64,000 nt of DNA, from positions 13,095,162 to 13,159,161 of the forward strand of contig NC_086283.1 in the NCBI RefSeq assembly GCF_021018805.1, written 5' to 3'. A program made the position numbers and the translations under genes. This DNA comes from Prinia subflava (Eukaryota; Chordata; Aves; Passeriformes; Cisticolidae). The notes under the pieces are model-generated. The model had not been told where the DNA came from. It saw only the letters and a list, made by a program, of their open reading frames with translations, and made no database searches. Below are positions 25,245 to 38,600 of this stretch, one piece after another (position 1 is the stretch's first letter; the number at the start of each line of letters is the position of its first letter).

Positions 25245-27817
25245 AGTTTTTTTGATGTTTGTCTTAGAGTGATACAAGATCTTGGTCTGCTCTTCGGTGG
25301 CGGAATGAGTAATGACCATGCTAGAATGCATTCCTCTAAAATGGAGCACACTGATTTGAAAGGAAGCATTTAAGAGCAGTACAGCCTGAGAGGGAAGACC
25401 AAACCACAATTGGCCACTAATGTCATTATGCTTGCACTTCCTGGAATTATTGTATCTACAAGCAAAATGTGGGTCAAGATGTAAAAATGGAAATTTGTGT
25501 TTGCAGGTTGTTTTAAATCCGCTTAACACCAATAATTAATGCACTAACAGAACATGGAGAATATATTGTATAAATGACACATTTTGAGATCCATCTTAAA
25601 ATATCTTCTTCGAAAAGATAACAGAATTAGATACTATTTCAGAAAATAAAAAAATGTAGACATTAAAAGGAGTACACTAATTATTGTGATTAAAGAAATT
25701 ATGTGGTTCTTGATGGTACCGAATATTGCAAAAGAACATTTGAGAGTATTGGCACTCACGAAAACAAGACAGGGATATTATTTCAAGCTTATTTACCTTA
25801 CAAAATAGAGCAGCACTTTCCTTCCACTAAAAGGGGAAATAGAGAGCCTTAATGTTCTGCTGCTAGTTCATCGAAGTGCACTCCACTTATCCATGCACCA
25901 GCCACTCAGTTCCGTGTTCAAGCCATTAAGAGCAAGCATCTGCTACATTTCTCAGCCTAAAAGCTAGCCTAATAATTCAAATTAACTCAAGTCATGCGTG
26001 TATTTCTCTCTGGATTCACACACACAAACAGGACTACTTCTGGATATCACACTGCAAATAACTTTCATGAATTAGAAAAAGATGCTGTAATAAGCATTTT
26101 AACAATAGAAACAGAATTAATTTTCTGGTTAGAATTTGTTTCATACATCCAAAAATCTTACTGAAGACTGTTCAAACCTCCAAATTCTATAATTTTTGCG
26201 TTTCTTATTCAGGCAACAGTTTTTCCTTAGTTATTCATGCTGTAGAATCAAACACATTCCTATTGCACTATTTCCTAGGAAATATATGATTTATCCTCCA
26301 TTTTCAGCCTTTGTTCACATTTGGAGACAGATGGAGAAAGGTGATACAGACCTTGCTTTTAAAATGGGATAAGGGCCTAAACTTGACCGTAGGCCACAGG
26401 TCACAGGCAGGCTATATTCTTTTTGCTCTGCAGTCAAAAATGCTAAGGCGGAGACAAAGAAATTTAAATTGTCCTTCCCCCTCCTTTTCCACTGAGGCCC
26501 AAGCTAGCACCTTTCACTGCCTGGGATGCTGAAGGGAAAAAAACCCACATGCAGCACAGCAGATATAGCAGGAAAGAGAATAACACACGAATTTTTAAGA
26601 ATTTAATTCCCCCCACAATCTACTGAAAAGAAAGTAGTCCTGCTGGCAGGCTCCCTGGCTCTACTCTAATTCAAATTTGTATTCTTTAGGTGTCAATAAT
26701 TCATTTATTATCTAACTTAAAACACTAGAACTAACCACCACAGAAACCCCATGAAGTAAGCAAGATTTTAAGAAAAACCTCAACAGAACAAGTTCAGTAC
26801 AGGAAAAAATAATTTTAAAAAAAGGAATAATTGAGGGTGAGGCTTTTTCAGATAATGTAGTCATCTTGTTGCCATTGGATGAAACAAGAAATAATGTTGT
26901 GCAAGTCAACAGTATGCTATAAAAATTGATCATATATAAAAGAGTTATCAATAATGCTGCTGTATTGCAATTTTCTGTATGTAATTCCTTTTAGGGCTTT
27001 TTATCAATGTCAAAGGGAACCCACAAACTTTTGTCTCCTCTTAACTTCTTCCCCTACTGAGGGGTGACATCAATAGTTAAAATGCTGATTTTGGCACAAA
27101 GAACTTCACACTTCAGGATTCTTCCCTCAGCCTGACCCCCAAAGGCTGCATAATGTTTGTGCTGCACACTGTTCCAAGAGCACTTCCACCTCATGTGGGA
27201 CATAAACTGTTAAAGTGTGTCCCAGAATTAGGGGTTGGCTTCTTCCCAACGCAGTGACCACTGCTGCTACAGATTTAATACAGGCTGGTGCTCCTGCTGC
27301 AACTGGATGTAGGTGCAGGCAGGGGGATGGAACTCTCTGGGGATGTCCTAATTTCTGTGTTGTCACTCCCCTGGCTCTTTCCTTTGTTCATATATATATT
27401 TAAGGGCTTTGCATAAACCAGGAGCACAAAGGCAGGTGCTGATGCCAAAGCTTCACTATCATTTTAAAACTTGTTTCCATCCTGGACCTCCTCCAGTCTT
27501 CTACCTCACCATTTCTTGCTGCTTCTGACAGAGGTTTGATTAATTCCCCCAGCCCATATGACATATATTATATTTTTCTGTTTTCACTGACCGAGCAATA
27601 AGCAACCTTGAAGAGATTCTCTTTAAGACAAATTTTCTTCAGCTTTTCTTTTTTTTCGTAGTTGCAAGGTAAGTGACAGGCAATTTGTAAAGAGCACATT
27701 TAGAGATCTGCAAAACAGATAATTGTGAATAACTGTTTTGATACCAGAAGTAATAAAATGGGTCAAGAAAGAGAGCATTGACTTCATCAACCCTTCTAAG
27801 AGGGGAAAAATTTCAGA

Positions 27818-27931
27818 GAAAGAAAAAAACCAAACAAATCAAAAGAAAACAAAAACCCAACCAACGTGTCGTCCCCGTCCCCCCCCCCCCCCGCTCCAAA
27901 CGAAACCAAAAAAACCCCAAACCAACCCCAC
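27818..27931 (+). repeat. A/C-rich tract with a 14-base C run
   Basis: An A/C tract of about 114 bases contains a run of 14 C at 27879-27892 preceded by CCCC at 27873-27876. On - this is a long G run capable of quadruplex structures. Long C or G homopolymers of this kind are also prone to sequencing-length error. Confidence 0.88.
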
Positions 27932-30900
27932 TGCTGAAGTCACTGGTCTATTTTACGCTAGCCAGATCAAAGCAAAATACAGGCAAAACCAGCTGCTTGA
28001 AAGAGTTTGATACAAGTTCAGTGCTGCAGTTTTTGCTGTGGCCATTATCACTGTTTGACCTGCCTTTGTAGATGGATGCAGCAGCAGTGTGTTTAAAGAC
28101 AGTTTTATTGTACTGATTTTTTTGAAATATCTGTCTTATTCACAGTCTCAGAACAGTATCAGCTTGCTTTACATGGAGATACTGTAAACTACATGAATAT
28201 TATTTATTCACAGTTTTGCAACCATAGTTTATGGGACATGCTGTCAGAGGCCTTCCAGATTTTGAATATACGCTGTCTGCCATGCCAACTGTTAGGTCTG
28301 TGACACTTCAAAAGAGCTAAGACTTCTCAAAACTGCTTCAGCCTCTAGCCTAGTGATCAAATCTTAATTGCAGATTTGGAATGCCTCGGTATCTAAATCC
28401 AGGTTTTTTTCTTTTTTGTTTTCCTTTTATGTTGACAGACTCTGGTCCTTTTAAGCCTCAGGGACATATATAGGGGACTTTTAAAAAATCCCCTGTATTT
28501 CATGCCAAAATCTGACCATATAATTCAATATAGCTGATCTTGTGTGAAGGTCTGAATAGCAGGAAGAAGTGCTTGCAGACATGTTACACAATGTCTATTA
28601 GTAAAGCACTTCACTTGGAACAATTTTGTTTTTTGTGGGTTAAAGTCTTACTAAAGAGTCAATAAATTTATGGGGGAAAAGATAAAATCCAATGTTTAGA
28701 CAAATTACAAAGCAAACAATTTGATAACACTGTGGCAAAGATCTGTCATCCACCTCATTACAAACTCAAATTTACACTAGGCTAAGAGTACTTTTCTTTG
28801 GCTTTTCTTTCTTGGTTTTCATGCCAGTAAATTCATGGGTACTACTGTGACTTCAGGAGAAGCAGTCTCTGTCGTCTGGATGGGTAGTTGCTTGTTCAAC
28901 AGGAAAAAACTCAAGTCCCCTACACTGGACACTTGTAACTTCAGTTCCCTTCTAATTTTTGCATGGGAACATTATTGTTTCCCCCACCCTCACTCACCTA
29001 CAGAGCACTGTTGCTACCACATGCATCTTTTTTATTCAGAGCACACCCAAGTGTTGGTATTTAATGGGCACAGATCTCTCTCACTGGTGCTGTATAAGTC
29101 TGGAAATTTTAACCAAGATCTTTAAATCCAAAACCTGTTAGATTCCAACACTTATTTCCTGTTAGCAGTAAATTGGTGCTTACTTTTGAATGTTTCTGGC
29201 AATAGTTTTGTTTTGTGAAGCCAGGCATCCTGCTACAGCAGTAGCACCACACTTAGCAGCTTCTGTAGAGTCACAAATAACTTAGTCTTTTTTTTGCTCT
29301 TGAGCACAGATTTTGTGAAGAGACCATTTGGACATGCTGGAGCAAGTGATTTCTGGTAGACAGAAAGCAAACAAAGCCATCCTGTCTCTCTACTGCAGTA
29401 GGCTTCTGAAACAAGACCAAAGCTACTAAGGAGACAGCAGCCCACTTCTTGTAATTATATAACCCTCATCATCCTCTGGTGCTGCAGAAGGGGAAAGGAA
29501 ATAAGGGAAAAGCAGCACCAGTCAGGCAAAAAGAATTTTCCTGAACTTTGTCTATTTGTTGTGAATCAAACCTGTATCATGAAATTAAAGCCCAGTCATT
29601 TTCTTTGTCATGCCTGCTAGGAATTACACGACTGGTACCTTTCTCCCAAGCACTAGTGTTAGCACCCCAGAGGAAGCTCTGTGTGTAGACACCTGAGGTC
29701 AACAAATTAACACCATTCTAGATGGCAAGGACACCCCTGTCAGCACCTCTTTTGCTGTGAGAAAAGCTCAGTTTGGAAGCTGAGCTGATCTGGGCAGCGA
29801 CAGCACAGCAAATGGCTCACTAAACCACAGGAGTTTCAGCATCAGGTATTTACACACGTGCCCTGTCCAAACTCCAACTCTGTGTTCTGGAGTAACAGCC
29901 ACAAAAGAACCTTATTTGGATGATAATGTCTCCTTCTGTCTCTAAGATTGGGAGATAATTGTTTAAAAGGCATGCCATGCACACCACTTTTGAATAGGGC
30001 CCAAGAGAAGGACAACAATACAGTATTTCAGAGTGATGAATCGTATCCAGCCCCCTGGCCAAAGCTGTTTAAGAATATACAGTTAAAAGTGATTAATACC
30101 AGAAAGCTGCATATTATAAATGCTAAATTGTGCTGCCAATACAGTTCCAGCTCACAGTGAGACTAATAAAGTAAAATATATGTTACTTAATAATATATTT
30201 ATTAAAATAAGTTCCATGGAAATATCTATGTGGCTTTTTTATTACACTGCAACATGAGCTGACCAAGGTATTATATACTGACATAAATAGTCTAAAATTA
30301 CTTATATTTCATGTTGCACAGTACAATAGCCTATCAATAGTAATACTGGGATTCAGCTAGAATATAAAAGGCTTTCAAAAAGAAAATATCACTTAGCAGG
30401 CTTCTAAACTAAGTGTTGCTGAGATAACTTTCGTAGACTGGAAAAAAAAGTTATTTTCTGCACATATCTTTTGGCAAAATACAGGTATATAATCAATTCC
30501 TCAGCCTCTTGCTTAACCATTTGAATACAGGATGGTTTCAAATGCACAAGTGACATCCAGCTGTTTGACTCACCTAAGGATAAGCACTATGTTCAGTGCA
30601 CAGTAGCCTTTCCTATTGTGATTTTTGGAAAGTCCTACTTTGGCAGTTAAGAAAGTAAAACAGAAAGTGCAATTCCAAACAAGACTACGGCACAAAATTG
30701 GTCATTTGGGATCTGATGTGAGTAGAAAAACATGTGGTTAAGTCATGGTAACTTGTCCTTGAACTGAAGAAATCTGATTTCAAGAGGGGTGCTAAGACTA
30801 ATATTTTACAAAACCACTTTTTCTATTGGAATACTTTCCCCCTCCATTTTTATCTTTAGAGTATTGTTTTAAACTACTCGTATTAACTAGGGCTGTATCA

Positions 30901-31306
30901 TGGTTCAAAATTGATTCCTACATTGAATCGTTAAGACCATGACCTTTATTGTTCCATCACAATCTCCAATATATCTCTAAGGAATCATTTGCTTTGGAAA
31001 TTCCAGATCCCATGATGGGATGTAATTTGTTTGTATTTTTCATCTACATTGTAATTAATTTCTCTTGTTAAGAGGATACATTTGTGAACTTAAAACACTT
31101 TTTTTTTGTGAGGATAGAAATGTCTTGCTGTATGAAGCTATCTGCTATCCAAAGTTATGGATTTCCTGGCCATAAAACATGTGTGTACTATCAGCTGAGT
31201 GCAATACTTTGCACAAGTTATTTTTGTATTGTTTTACTGATAAAATTTTCTTTCCAGTATATTTTCTTCTCCCTCTTTGTGCCTCTTCTTAAGGTTATTC
31301 TGGAAA

Positions 31307-31442
31307 AGGTGCTGACCATTTAGCACAAAGTCTTGACTTCCTTTACCCCCTTTCCTACTTTTTTAATCTTTCATGGTTCATCCATACAAGCTTTAATGGT
31401 ATGACTGAAGTTAGTGGATAGTTTACACCTCTAGAAGATATG
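31307..31442 (+). repeat. Copy A of a 136-bp direct duplication
   Basis: This segment begins aggtgctgaccatttagc and includes tttagcacaaag and gtggatagtttacacctc. It recurs about 1.2 kb downstream at 32505-32641 in the same orientation. A by-eye alignment gives roughly 15 differences over 136 bases plus a 1-bp indel. It matches no repeat I can name. It could be a diverged segmental duplication, two copies of an unnamed interspersed repeat, or short terminal repeats of a decayed element. Confidence 0.88.
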
Positions 31443-32504
31443 AGATTTATATATGTATATTTACTTCCTGGACTTGGGGGGAAAAAGCACCCAAAAACCC
31501 ATTCAAGGGACAACTCTAACAACTACGAACAGTATGAAGTCATAGGAAGCTAGGAAGTGGCACTGACTTCAGTGGTCCATATTATTTTTCTGCATGAATG
31601 GACATAGTAACAAAAGCTCTGTCATCCCCTCCAAGTTTTAAGAGTGAGTAGACAAGTGTGTAAGCATGCATATCCACAACATTATGATGAGAAGGTAAGC
31701 TTTGAATCATATAACCTCAGCTAAAAGAAAGAAGTGTGAGCTGATAAAAACTGGATTAGGGATAATACTCAACTATTTCCTGAATAACAAAGTATTTAAT
31801 ATAAGAAAATAATAAGGAGAAAGAAAACCAGTCTGATTGGAATCTAAGATCAATGTGGCATTAAGAATAAACCAGAAGCTATATTGTAAAATCAGCAATA
31901 GTAGTGATGGTGAAATCTGTATACAAACATTTATGTATACATGTATTTATATATATATATGGGGGGGGAAGGGAGGGGAAAAGTAGCACATAAAAGTGAT
32001 TGACATGGATTTTTACCAGCTGCAGAATAGGTCAGTTCAGATTTATTGTAGGTCTGTTCCTGGTGTCAGAATGAGTTCGGTTCAGGAATTTTTTCTGTAA
32101 GCAAAATTTGTTCATCTCACAGACAGCAGGAAGTGAAAGGGAAGCAATCAATCAACTTGCTACTATATGTCACATCATCTTCATCTGAATTTAACCCACA
32201 TAACAGGATAAATTCTTACTTGAATCAGATTTCATATACAGAGAGTAAGTGAAACGTCACAAACTAAATCTAACATAGAAAAACCACCAAAATTTACACA
32301 TTTTTTACAAAGTTTACAGATTTTGCCCAATGGGAGGGCAAAAAAGCTGACTTTTTTGATCAGTGATTACAGCTGAGAGACTGTGACTTAACAAGATCTA
32401 AGAAGATCCAGAAGAAAAAGAAGTAAGAGCCTCATTACTCATTCCTGTTGCTGATCTCTTGCATCACTGGTGTCTTGTGGTTCCTACCATTAAAGTCCTT
32501 ACAC
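31443..32504. other. Spacer between the duplicated segments
   Basis: No long open frame and no recognised transposon coding sequence occurs between the two copies. It includes a short (TA)n stretch directly followed by G-rich runs at 31961-31978. Confidence 0.5.
31961..31978 (+). other. G-quadruplex-type run next to (TA)n
   Basis: Eight G, AA, GGG, A, GGGG follow directly on a TATATATATAT stretch (about 31948-31960). The eight-G run can supply two G tracts, giving four in total with short loops. It is a combined AT-melting and G4-forming site. Confidence 0.6.
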
Positions 32505-32641
32505 AGGTGCTGATCATTTAGCACAAAGACTTGACTTCCTTTACCCCCTTCCCTATTTTTTTAATGTTTTCATGGTTCATGCACACAAGCTTTTATGGTA
32601 TTACTGAAGCCAGTGGATAGTTTACACCTCTAGAGGATGTG
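32505..32641 (+). repeat. Copy B of a 136-bp direct duplication
   Basis: This is the second copy of the segment at 31307-31442, beginning aggtgctgatcatttagc and carrying the same 20-base block agtggatagtttacacctct near its end. It has the same orientation at about 1.2 kb spacing. Confidence 0.88.
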
Positions 32642-35600
32642 TTCAGTCTCTACATCTTTTTGGTCTCTACCTCTTTAACATTGCCTGCCATACACTTGAA
32701 GACCACAGGTTGACAACCAACCCATGAAGATTACTCAGACTCCCCAATATTTGCTGAGTAAAGAAGTCAAGTAAAAAACTACAAAATTACAAATAAAATT
32801 ACAAACAAACCAACCCACCACAAAACACCAAACCAAAACAAGAAGAAACAAACTACCAAGGATCACAATTTCCTTTCAATACACTAGGAATAAAAACCAA
32901 ACAAACAAACCACCAAATCTTTCCTTCAGTTGGAAGGAAAAATCCTGGCCAGAAAATGGGAAAGAACCCAGATCTGATGTCCCTTGTTACTCTGTTAGCT
33001 GCTAACAGAGGAATAAGCTGCCAATAAGCAAACAAATAAGAAGACAGAACTGGAGTAACTCCTCCTGTGTTTACTTCTGGTCTCCAAACCCAAGCATTTG
33101 TGGTTATTTTTGTTTAACTGGGGGTGGGCTTGGGGAAAAACAATTTACACTCTCAAAACTGCAGCTTCCTTACAGCTCTCCTTGCAATAGTCCCATGGAA
33201 AATTCCCAGTGTTTTAGAGCCAACTGCTGACAGTGACACTCTGAAGGCTCTTAGCACAGTCTTAGCCTTCAGTGGAAGAAAAATAAAGGAAGTGACAATT
33301 GTTTAAAAAAGAATTGTCTTATCTCTTTGAAAATTTGTTTAATAGATGGATTTATTTTAGATGCTACTTCATATCCAATAAAAAGGTTTTATTTTCTCCT
33401 TTTAGTCCATTTCTTTCCCAAGTTTCTTCTTTTACCTGCCATGCTAACTCATTAAGACAAACTAACTAGTCAGTCTTCTCAACTTTTCATGATTATTACA
33501 TGCTATCAGAGCAGAAAAGTATCTGTTCTGTCACATTTCAGGATTTGGATTGATTGACAAATCATCACAGGTTTCTGTAAAATGTCTTTTTAAATTAAGT
33601 AAGTTAGAAGTAAAATGTTTCATCTTAAGTAAGATTAAAGCATTTCACAGAACACCATTTGACTCTGCTCCTTGCAAATATTCAAAGCCAAGCATATACT
33701 TTTATGAGAATGATTGATTAATGAGGGTTTAATTTAAGATAAATCTCATTTTATACAAATCATCTAGAACTATTTTACAGACAGATAGTCTACAAATATA
33801 TGATGCTAGTCAAATAATGAAATGATATTTGTGTTAGGCTGACAGAATATCTTTATATATCTCAAGTTCTACTAGAACAGAGGCTCACATTCCCAATAAT
33901 TCTTTGCAATAAAAAGTTATTTTATTTGACTACATTCAATACTTCATGGACTCTAGAGTATTTCTTTAGTGATTAAGTTATACTAATAAATTTTAAATAC
34001 CTTAAATCATACATTTCTATCCAGCATTACAATTCACACTTTAAAAATTTACAAGCTTGTATGTAAAAAATTCATGGGGGTTTGGGGGGAGCTTATCTAA
34101 TACCTTATTAGTGAAATTGTCTGGGCTTTGTCTGGGCTTATGTCTTTAATTCCCTCTCATTTAACTTAGCAGCCAACTTACACTAAGCAAAATCTTTGAT
34201 TTTATGATGCATACTTAAACCCCAATTTATAAGAAGTCTGTTGTCTGACTTGGTCCAGAAGAAACTAGAATGTTTTCTCCAGAAGACTATGGACAAATAT
34301 TTTGGGCGTTTTTCTTTAATTTGTGTATAAGTGCATACATATGCGTCCCCATCCACAGTTGGAGTGAGGATCTGATCATAAAGTTGAAATTATTCTTCTT
34401 TTGAAATACCTGTAACTGATCTATCTATAAGTACTAAACAAAGTGCACATAGGCTCAAAAAGCCTGGTCAGATTACAGATACAAGTTACTCCAAGTCAAT
34501 AGAACCGCACCTATAGAAAAGAGGTAAATATTCAGATTTTATAGAAAGCAATTCTAAACATACCTTAGAATGGGTGAATTACATACGAGTGTGTGTTTGA
34601 GATAAGAGGGAGTGCTCAGTGTAAAATAATTATTTATTTTTGGTAGAACCTCTTGTTGACCTCAAAGATCTTTAAAGTGAGATAGCCAGCTCAACACAGA
34701 CAACCTAAGCAATTGACAATTCTAATCAAAAATCAATAAATTGAAAAGTACTAGGAATTTTTTATTCCACAAGCTTATAAAGACAGACAAGTAACAGAGA
34801 AAAAGTACACAAGGAATAAAGAGAATCTTAATCTATTCATCAATTTTCTTCTTTAGTGATCATGAGGAAGGATTGTCTACAAAGATTGTAAAGAAAGAGA
34901 ATCAAGGATCTTAAAATGCATATGAAGAGAATTGCATCTCATCAGATAATGATATTGTTTTCAAGTGACAAAAATTATTATGAGCCCATTAGTAATACTA
35001 TTTCCAGGATTAATAATGAAGATGGTGATTGTGAATGCAGTGTGTAAGAAATATTTCCATTCTAGATGGAAAAATGTAAACAGTAGGTAAGTGAAAGTCA
35101 ATAATAATAAAAAAAAAGGAAATATATATGCTCATTACAAAAAAGAAATAGAGGATTAACTCAAAAATTAAAAAAAATAGAACAGTGTGATATTATTAGA
35201 ACTGAAAATGGAAGCTACAGAAATCAAATCAGATAAACCATGCAAGATATGAAGCTATCTTTTCTTATCTAAATTTGAATATTTTAATGATTTTGCAAGT
35301 CATATGCTTTCAGATAAGTCATGACCTTTTATTTTTCTTACAATATACCAACATCATTATTCCCTACACTCTTAAGTTTTTACCTTTTTTACTGCTGAGC
35401 CTCGGGACTTATACAAAGTTGTTCTCAATAAAAAGATGTATGAAATATAATTTTTAATTCAATATTGATAGATATTATCTTGAATAGACAGTTGATGCTT
35501 CCTGACAAGTTCAAAACTGCACTTACATTAAATATCCCTGTTTTACATATTTATTCTCATTTGTAACTGCTCATAAGACATGGAATTCAGATCTCATTCT

Positions 35601-38600
35601 CTAGGCATTTGATGTGAAATTTCAATTGAATAAAAGTACTGAAGAATTACTTTATTAAAGGTGCTAGGCCTTGAATAGTCTTAAGAGCATTTGATGTCTT
35701 CTAGTTCAAACAAGTAATTCCCTCACCCAGAACTCACCGCTAAAGCATCTTTCAAGTCAAATTTCAATCGGCTTCTCTGTTTGCTGTGTAGTTAAGTGAA
35801 CAGTAAAAAACCTTAATTTATTTGAATATCTGGTAAATCAAAACACTGTTATTGTCAGAGCTACATTCCAACCAGCAACATCCATCTGCTGTGCTAAAAC
35901 ACATATTTGACATTCACCAGTCTACAAATAAAAACTTGATATGGCAATCTGCCACAGGAGTTTAAGAAAAGGAAGCAATCATTAGTTCTTTGAAAATTAT
36001 TTTTGCTTGTTTGTGAAACCTGAGAAAAAAATAATGCTGATTTTATGCTCAATGTTCAAAAATGGCATCCTTTTTTCAGAGGTAGCACAGCAGCAAAAAC
36101 ATTCAGAGAAGAAAACATTTCCTGAATGGTGATTTCATCTCTCCTTGCAGAAGGGACAAAAAAGGAGCTACCTGAGTGTATTCTGTGCTGGTGATAGTGG
36201 GAGGGAAATGCTGTCTAGGAGCAGTAAATAGCAAAGAGTATTGGGGCTACAAGTATTCAAGGCCAGAAGAACACAGACTGCAGTATTAGATAAATTCAGT
36301 CAGCATTTTTTTAAAGTGACCTTAGGAAGGAGAGATCTAGGTGCTTCTGTCAATGTCAATGTCAATGCTAGCAGTAGTGAGAGTACACTGCAACAGACCC
36401 AGAGATTTTCAGTCTGGTTTTGGTTTTTAGCATTTTAAAAAATTAGAAAATGCCTTATCTTTTGTTCCCATCCTACTTTTAACAGATCAGACAGCTTGTC
36501 CCTGCTGTAGTTGGCCATGAAAGCTAGAAGCTACCTATTCATATATAGCCAACATCTGTTTGCCAGTTTGGACAGCTTTCCACAGCTTCATGCTGGAACT
36601 CTGATGTATATTTTCTTGCAAGGAATACTTCAGATGATTAGGCCCCTATTTGTCAGGCAGGGCTATTTCATTCAAACACTCTTCATTTTGCACCAAGTTC
36701 CTGTCTCTTGTCCTCCTAATTGGTAAAACATACAATGCACAGAGAGATTCAACCCCTTCCTCCCAAGGATTTTTCGTGATGAGGTTTCACTCTAGTTAAA
36801 GTCTACCTGGCCCGTTCATGTCATTTTGTTAAGATGAACAAGACCTCAAGGCTTAGAACATGAAATTTATTTTAGATTTTTTGAAAGGCTCGTTGGAATA
36901 GTAGAAAACAGCAGATTAATGTCATTGTGTGTACATCCATTTCAGTGAAAGGATATATAATCCAGTTTACCTCAGAAAAGGCATAATATTTACTAATTAA
37001 GAAGGACTATGTGTATTAAATATGTATATACTGATCTAAAATGCATTCTATCTGACACATGATGGCTGCAGGAATTTATAACTTGTTTGATTCAGACTGA
37101 ATCTGGCAGCTAGATCCTACTCTGCCTGAGCACATTCACAGGAGACAACTAGTGGGCTTCCTGCTCTTTTGCAAAAAACAAGCACTGCTTTATAAATAAG
37201 TGACAGTGAGTTGAATTTGCTGATGTTCTATATCTGTAAGCACCTTCAGCAATGCATTATTCATTGAAATATGTACGGAATTTATTGGAATAACCTTTCT
37301 TACAGTTCATTTAAATTGACTTTCTGTTTCTTATACAAATCACATGATACAATAAAGCACTTGTAACACTGTGAGATACCTTATGTGCTGCATTCTGCAC
37401 AGAAAAGTAATTGACAGAGTAAATCCATCTCGACACATACTTGAGTGTCATAGTCCAAATAATTGTAATGAAACTGTCTCAAATCAATAACAGGATGTTA
37501 AAGCAGAATCAATTAGTATTCAATTTGAGGCTGCAAGTGTCAGATTCATCATGGAAAAACACTGTTTATAAGCTTTTTAATTTTTTTTTTTTACAGAATA
37601 GGTATAAGAATCAAGATAGCTTTATCCACAGAAGCATCAAATAAAGTGGCCTTGTGTCAAGGAAAGAGTGATTTTTACTTTTACTGCATCAAGGTGCCAT
37701 TCTTAGGGCGCAGCTTCTGAAATATTATGGTAGGTGTTAGATTTTGTTTCCTGTCATTATTTGTTAGTTGGAAGGGTATTATTAATGCATTGCCTTGAAG
37801 TCTGCATAATTTTCTCCTTGTGCATCTACACAAGCAATAAAGTGCTAGTAGGCCCCTGGGTGACCCTCAAGGACACACTTCTGCCATTCTTTTAGCCATT
37901 AAGGCTTTTTCCTGAACAGAGAGCAGAAATTGAAAAGCCATTGCATCTCCAGTGGCTAAAGAGGAATCAAAACTTCCAAGGCTTGTAGAAGAGATATAGG
38001 AGGAAAAAAAACCTATTTGCTACACTAGTTACAGTACTTGCTGTAAACTTCTGTGTTAAAAAGTGCAAGTGTGTAATAGATGAAAAGTAATTATTAATTT
38101 AAGGGGCCAGAAAAAGTTCTATTTTTAAAAGACAAAAATTCTTTGACTCTTCAACTTCTTATCTCCAAACTATGGAGAAAAACTCTACTTCATTTTCATG
38201 CACTCTAGTCCATACAACCTGCAATATGTAGTTTCCTTCTCTTCCTCCACTTAGCACTTACTCCTTTCACATGAAACTTTAATATTTCAGTTCATGTGAT
38301 ACCTCTTTTTTCGTGAAGGGCCCATAGTCTCATGAGTGGGTGTCAAAAAGTAATGGAATACCCAATTCAGTTTAGTAATCTTGCTTTTGGAGCAGGTCAA
38401 CATCCTTTCTAAAACATCCACAAGTTTTTGAAGGATACAAGTGTAATTTAGAGGCACAATATGAAGACCTCATTATTTAAATGGCATTTAGTCATTTTCA
38501 ATTACGTGTACATTTGAGGTGAACTTATTTTGCATTTGTCACATAAAAATCGTTATTACAGAAGTATCTAAAACCACACGTCCTAGTGTTCCTCAGTTCT

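Larger units (their letters stand above)
20152..31306. other. Gene-free AT-rich sequence
   Basis: No supported exon or transposon. It contains A/C tracts at 20898-20951 and 27818-27931 and a 31-base A run at 25208-25238. A GC-richer patch at about 27120-27380 has open frames on both strands but no recognisable product. Frames of 96-136 codons (20731-21141, 23943-24284, 28835-29125) were examined and not accepted. Confidence 0.5.
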
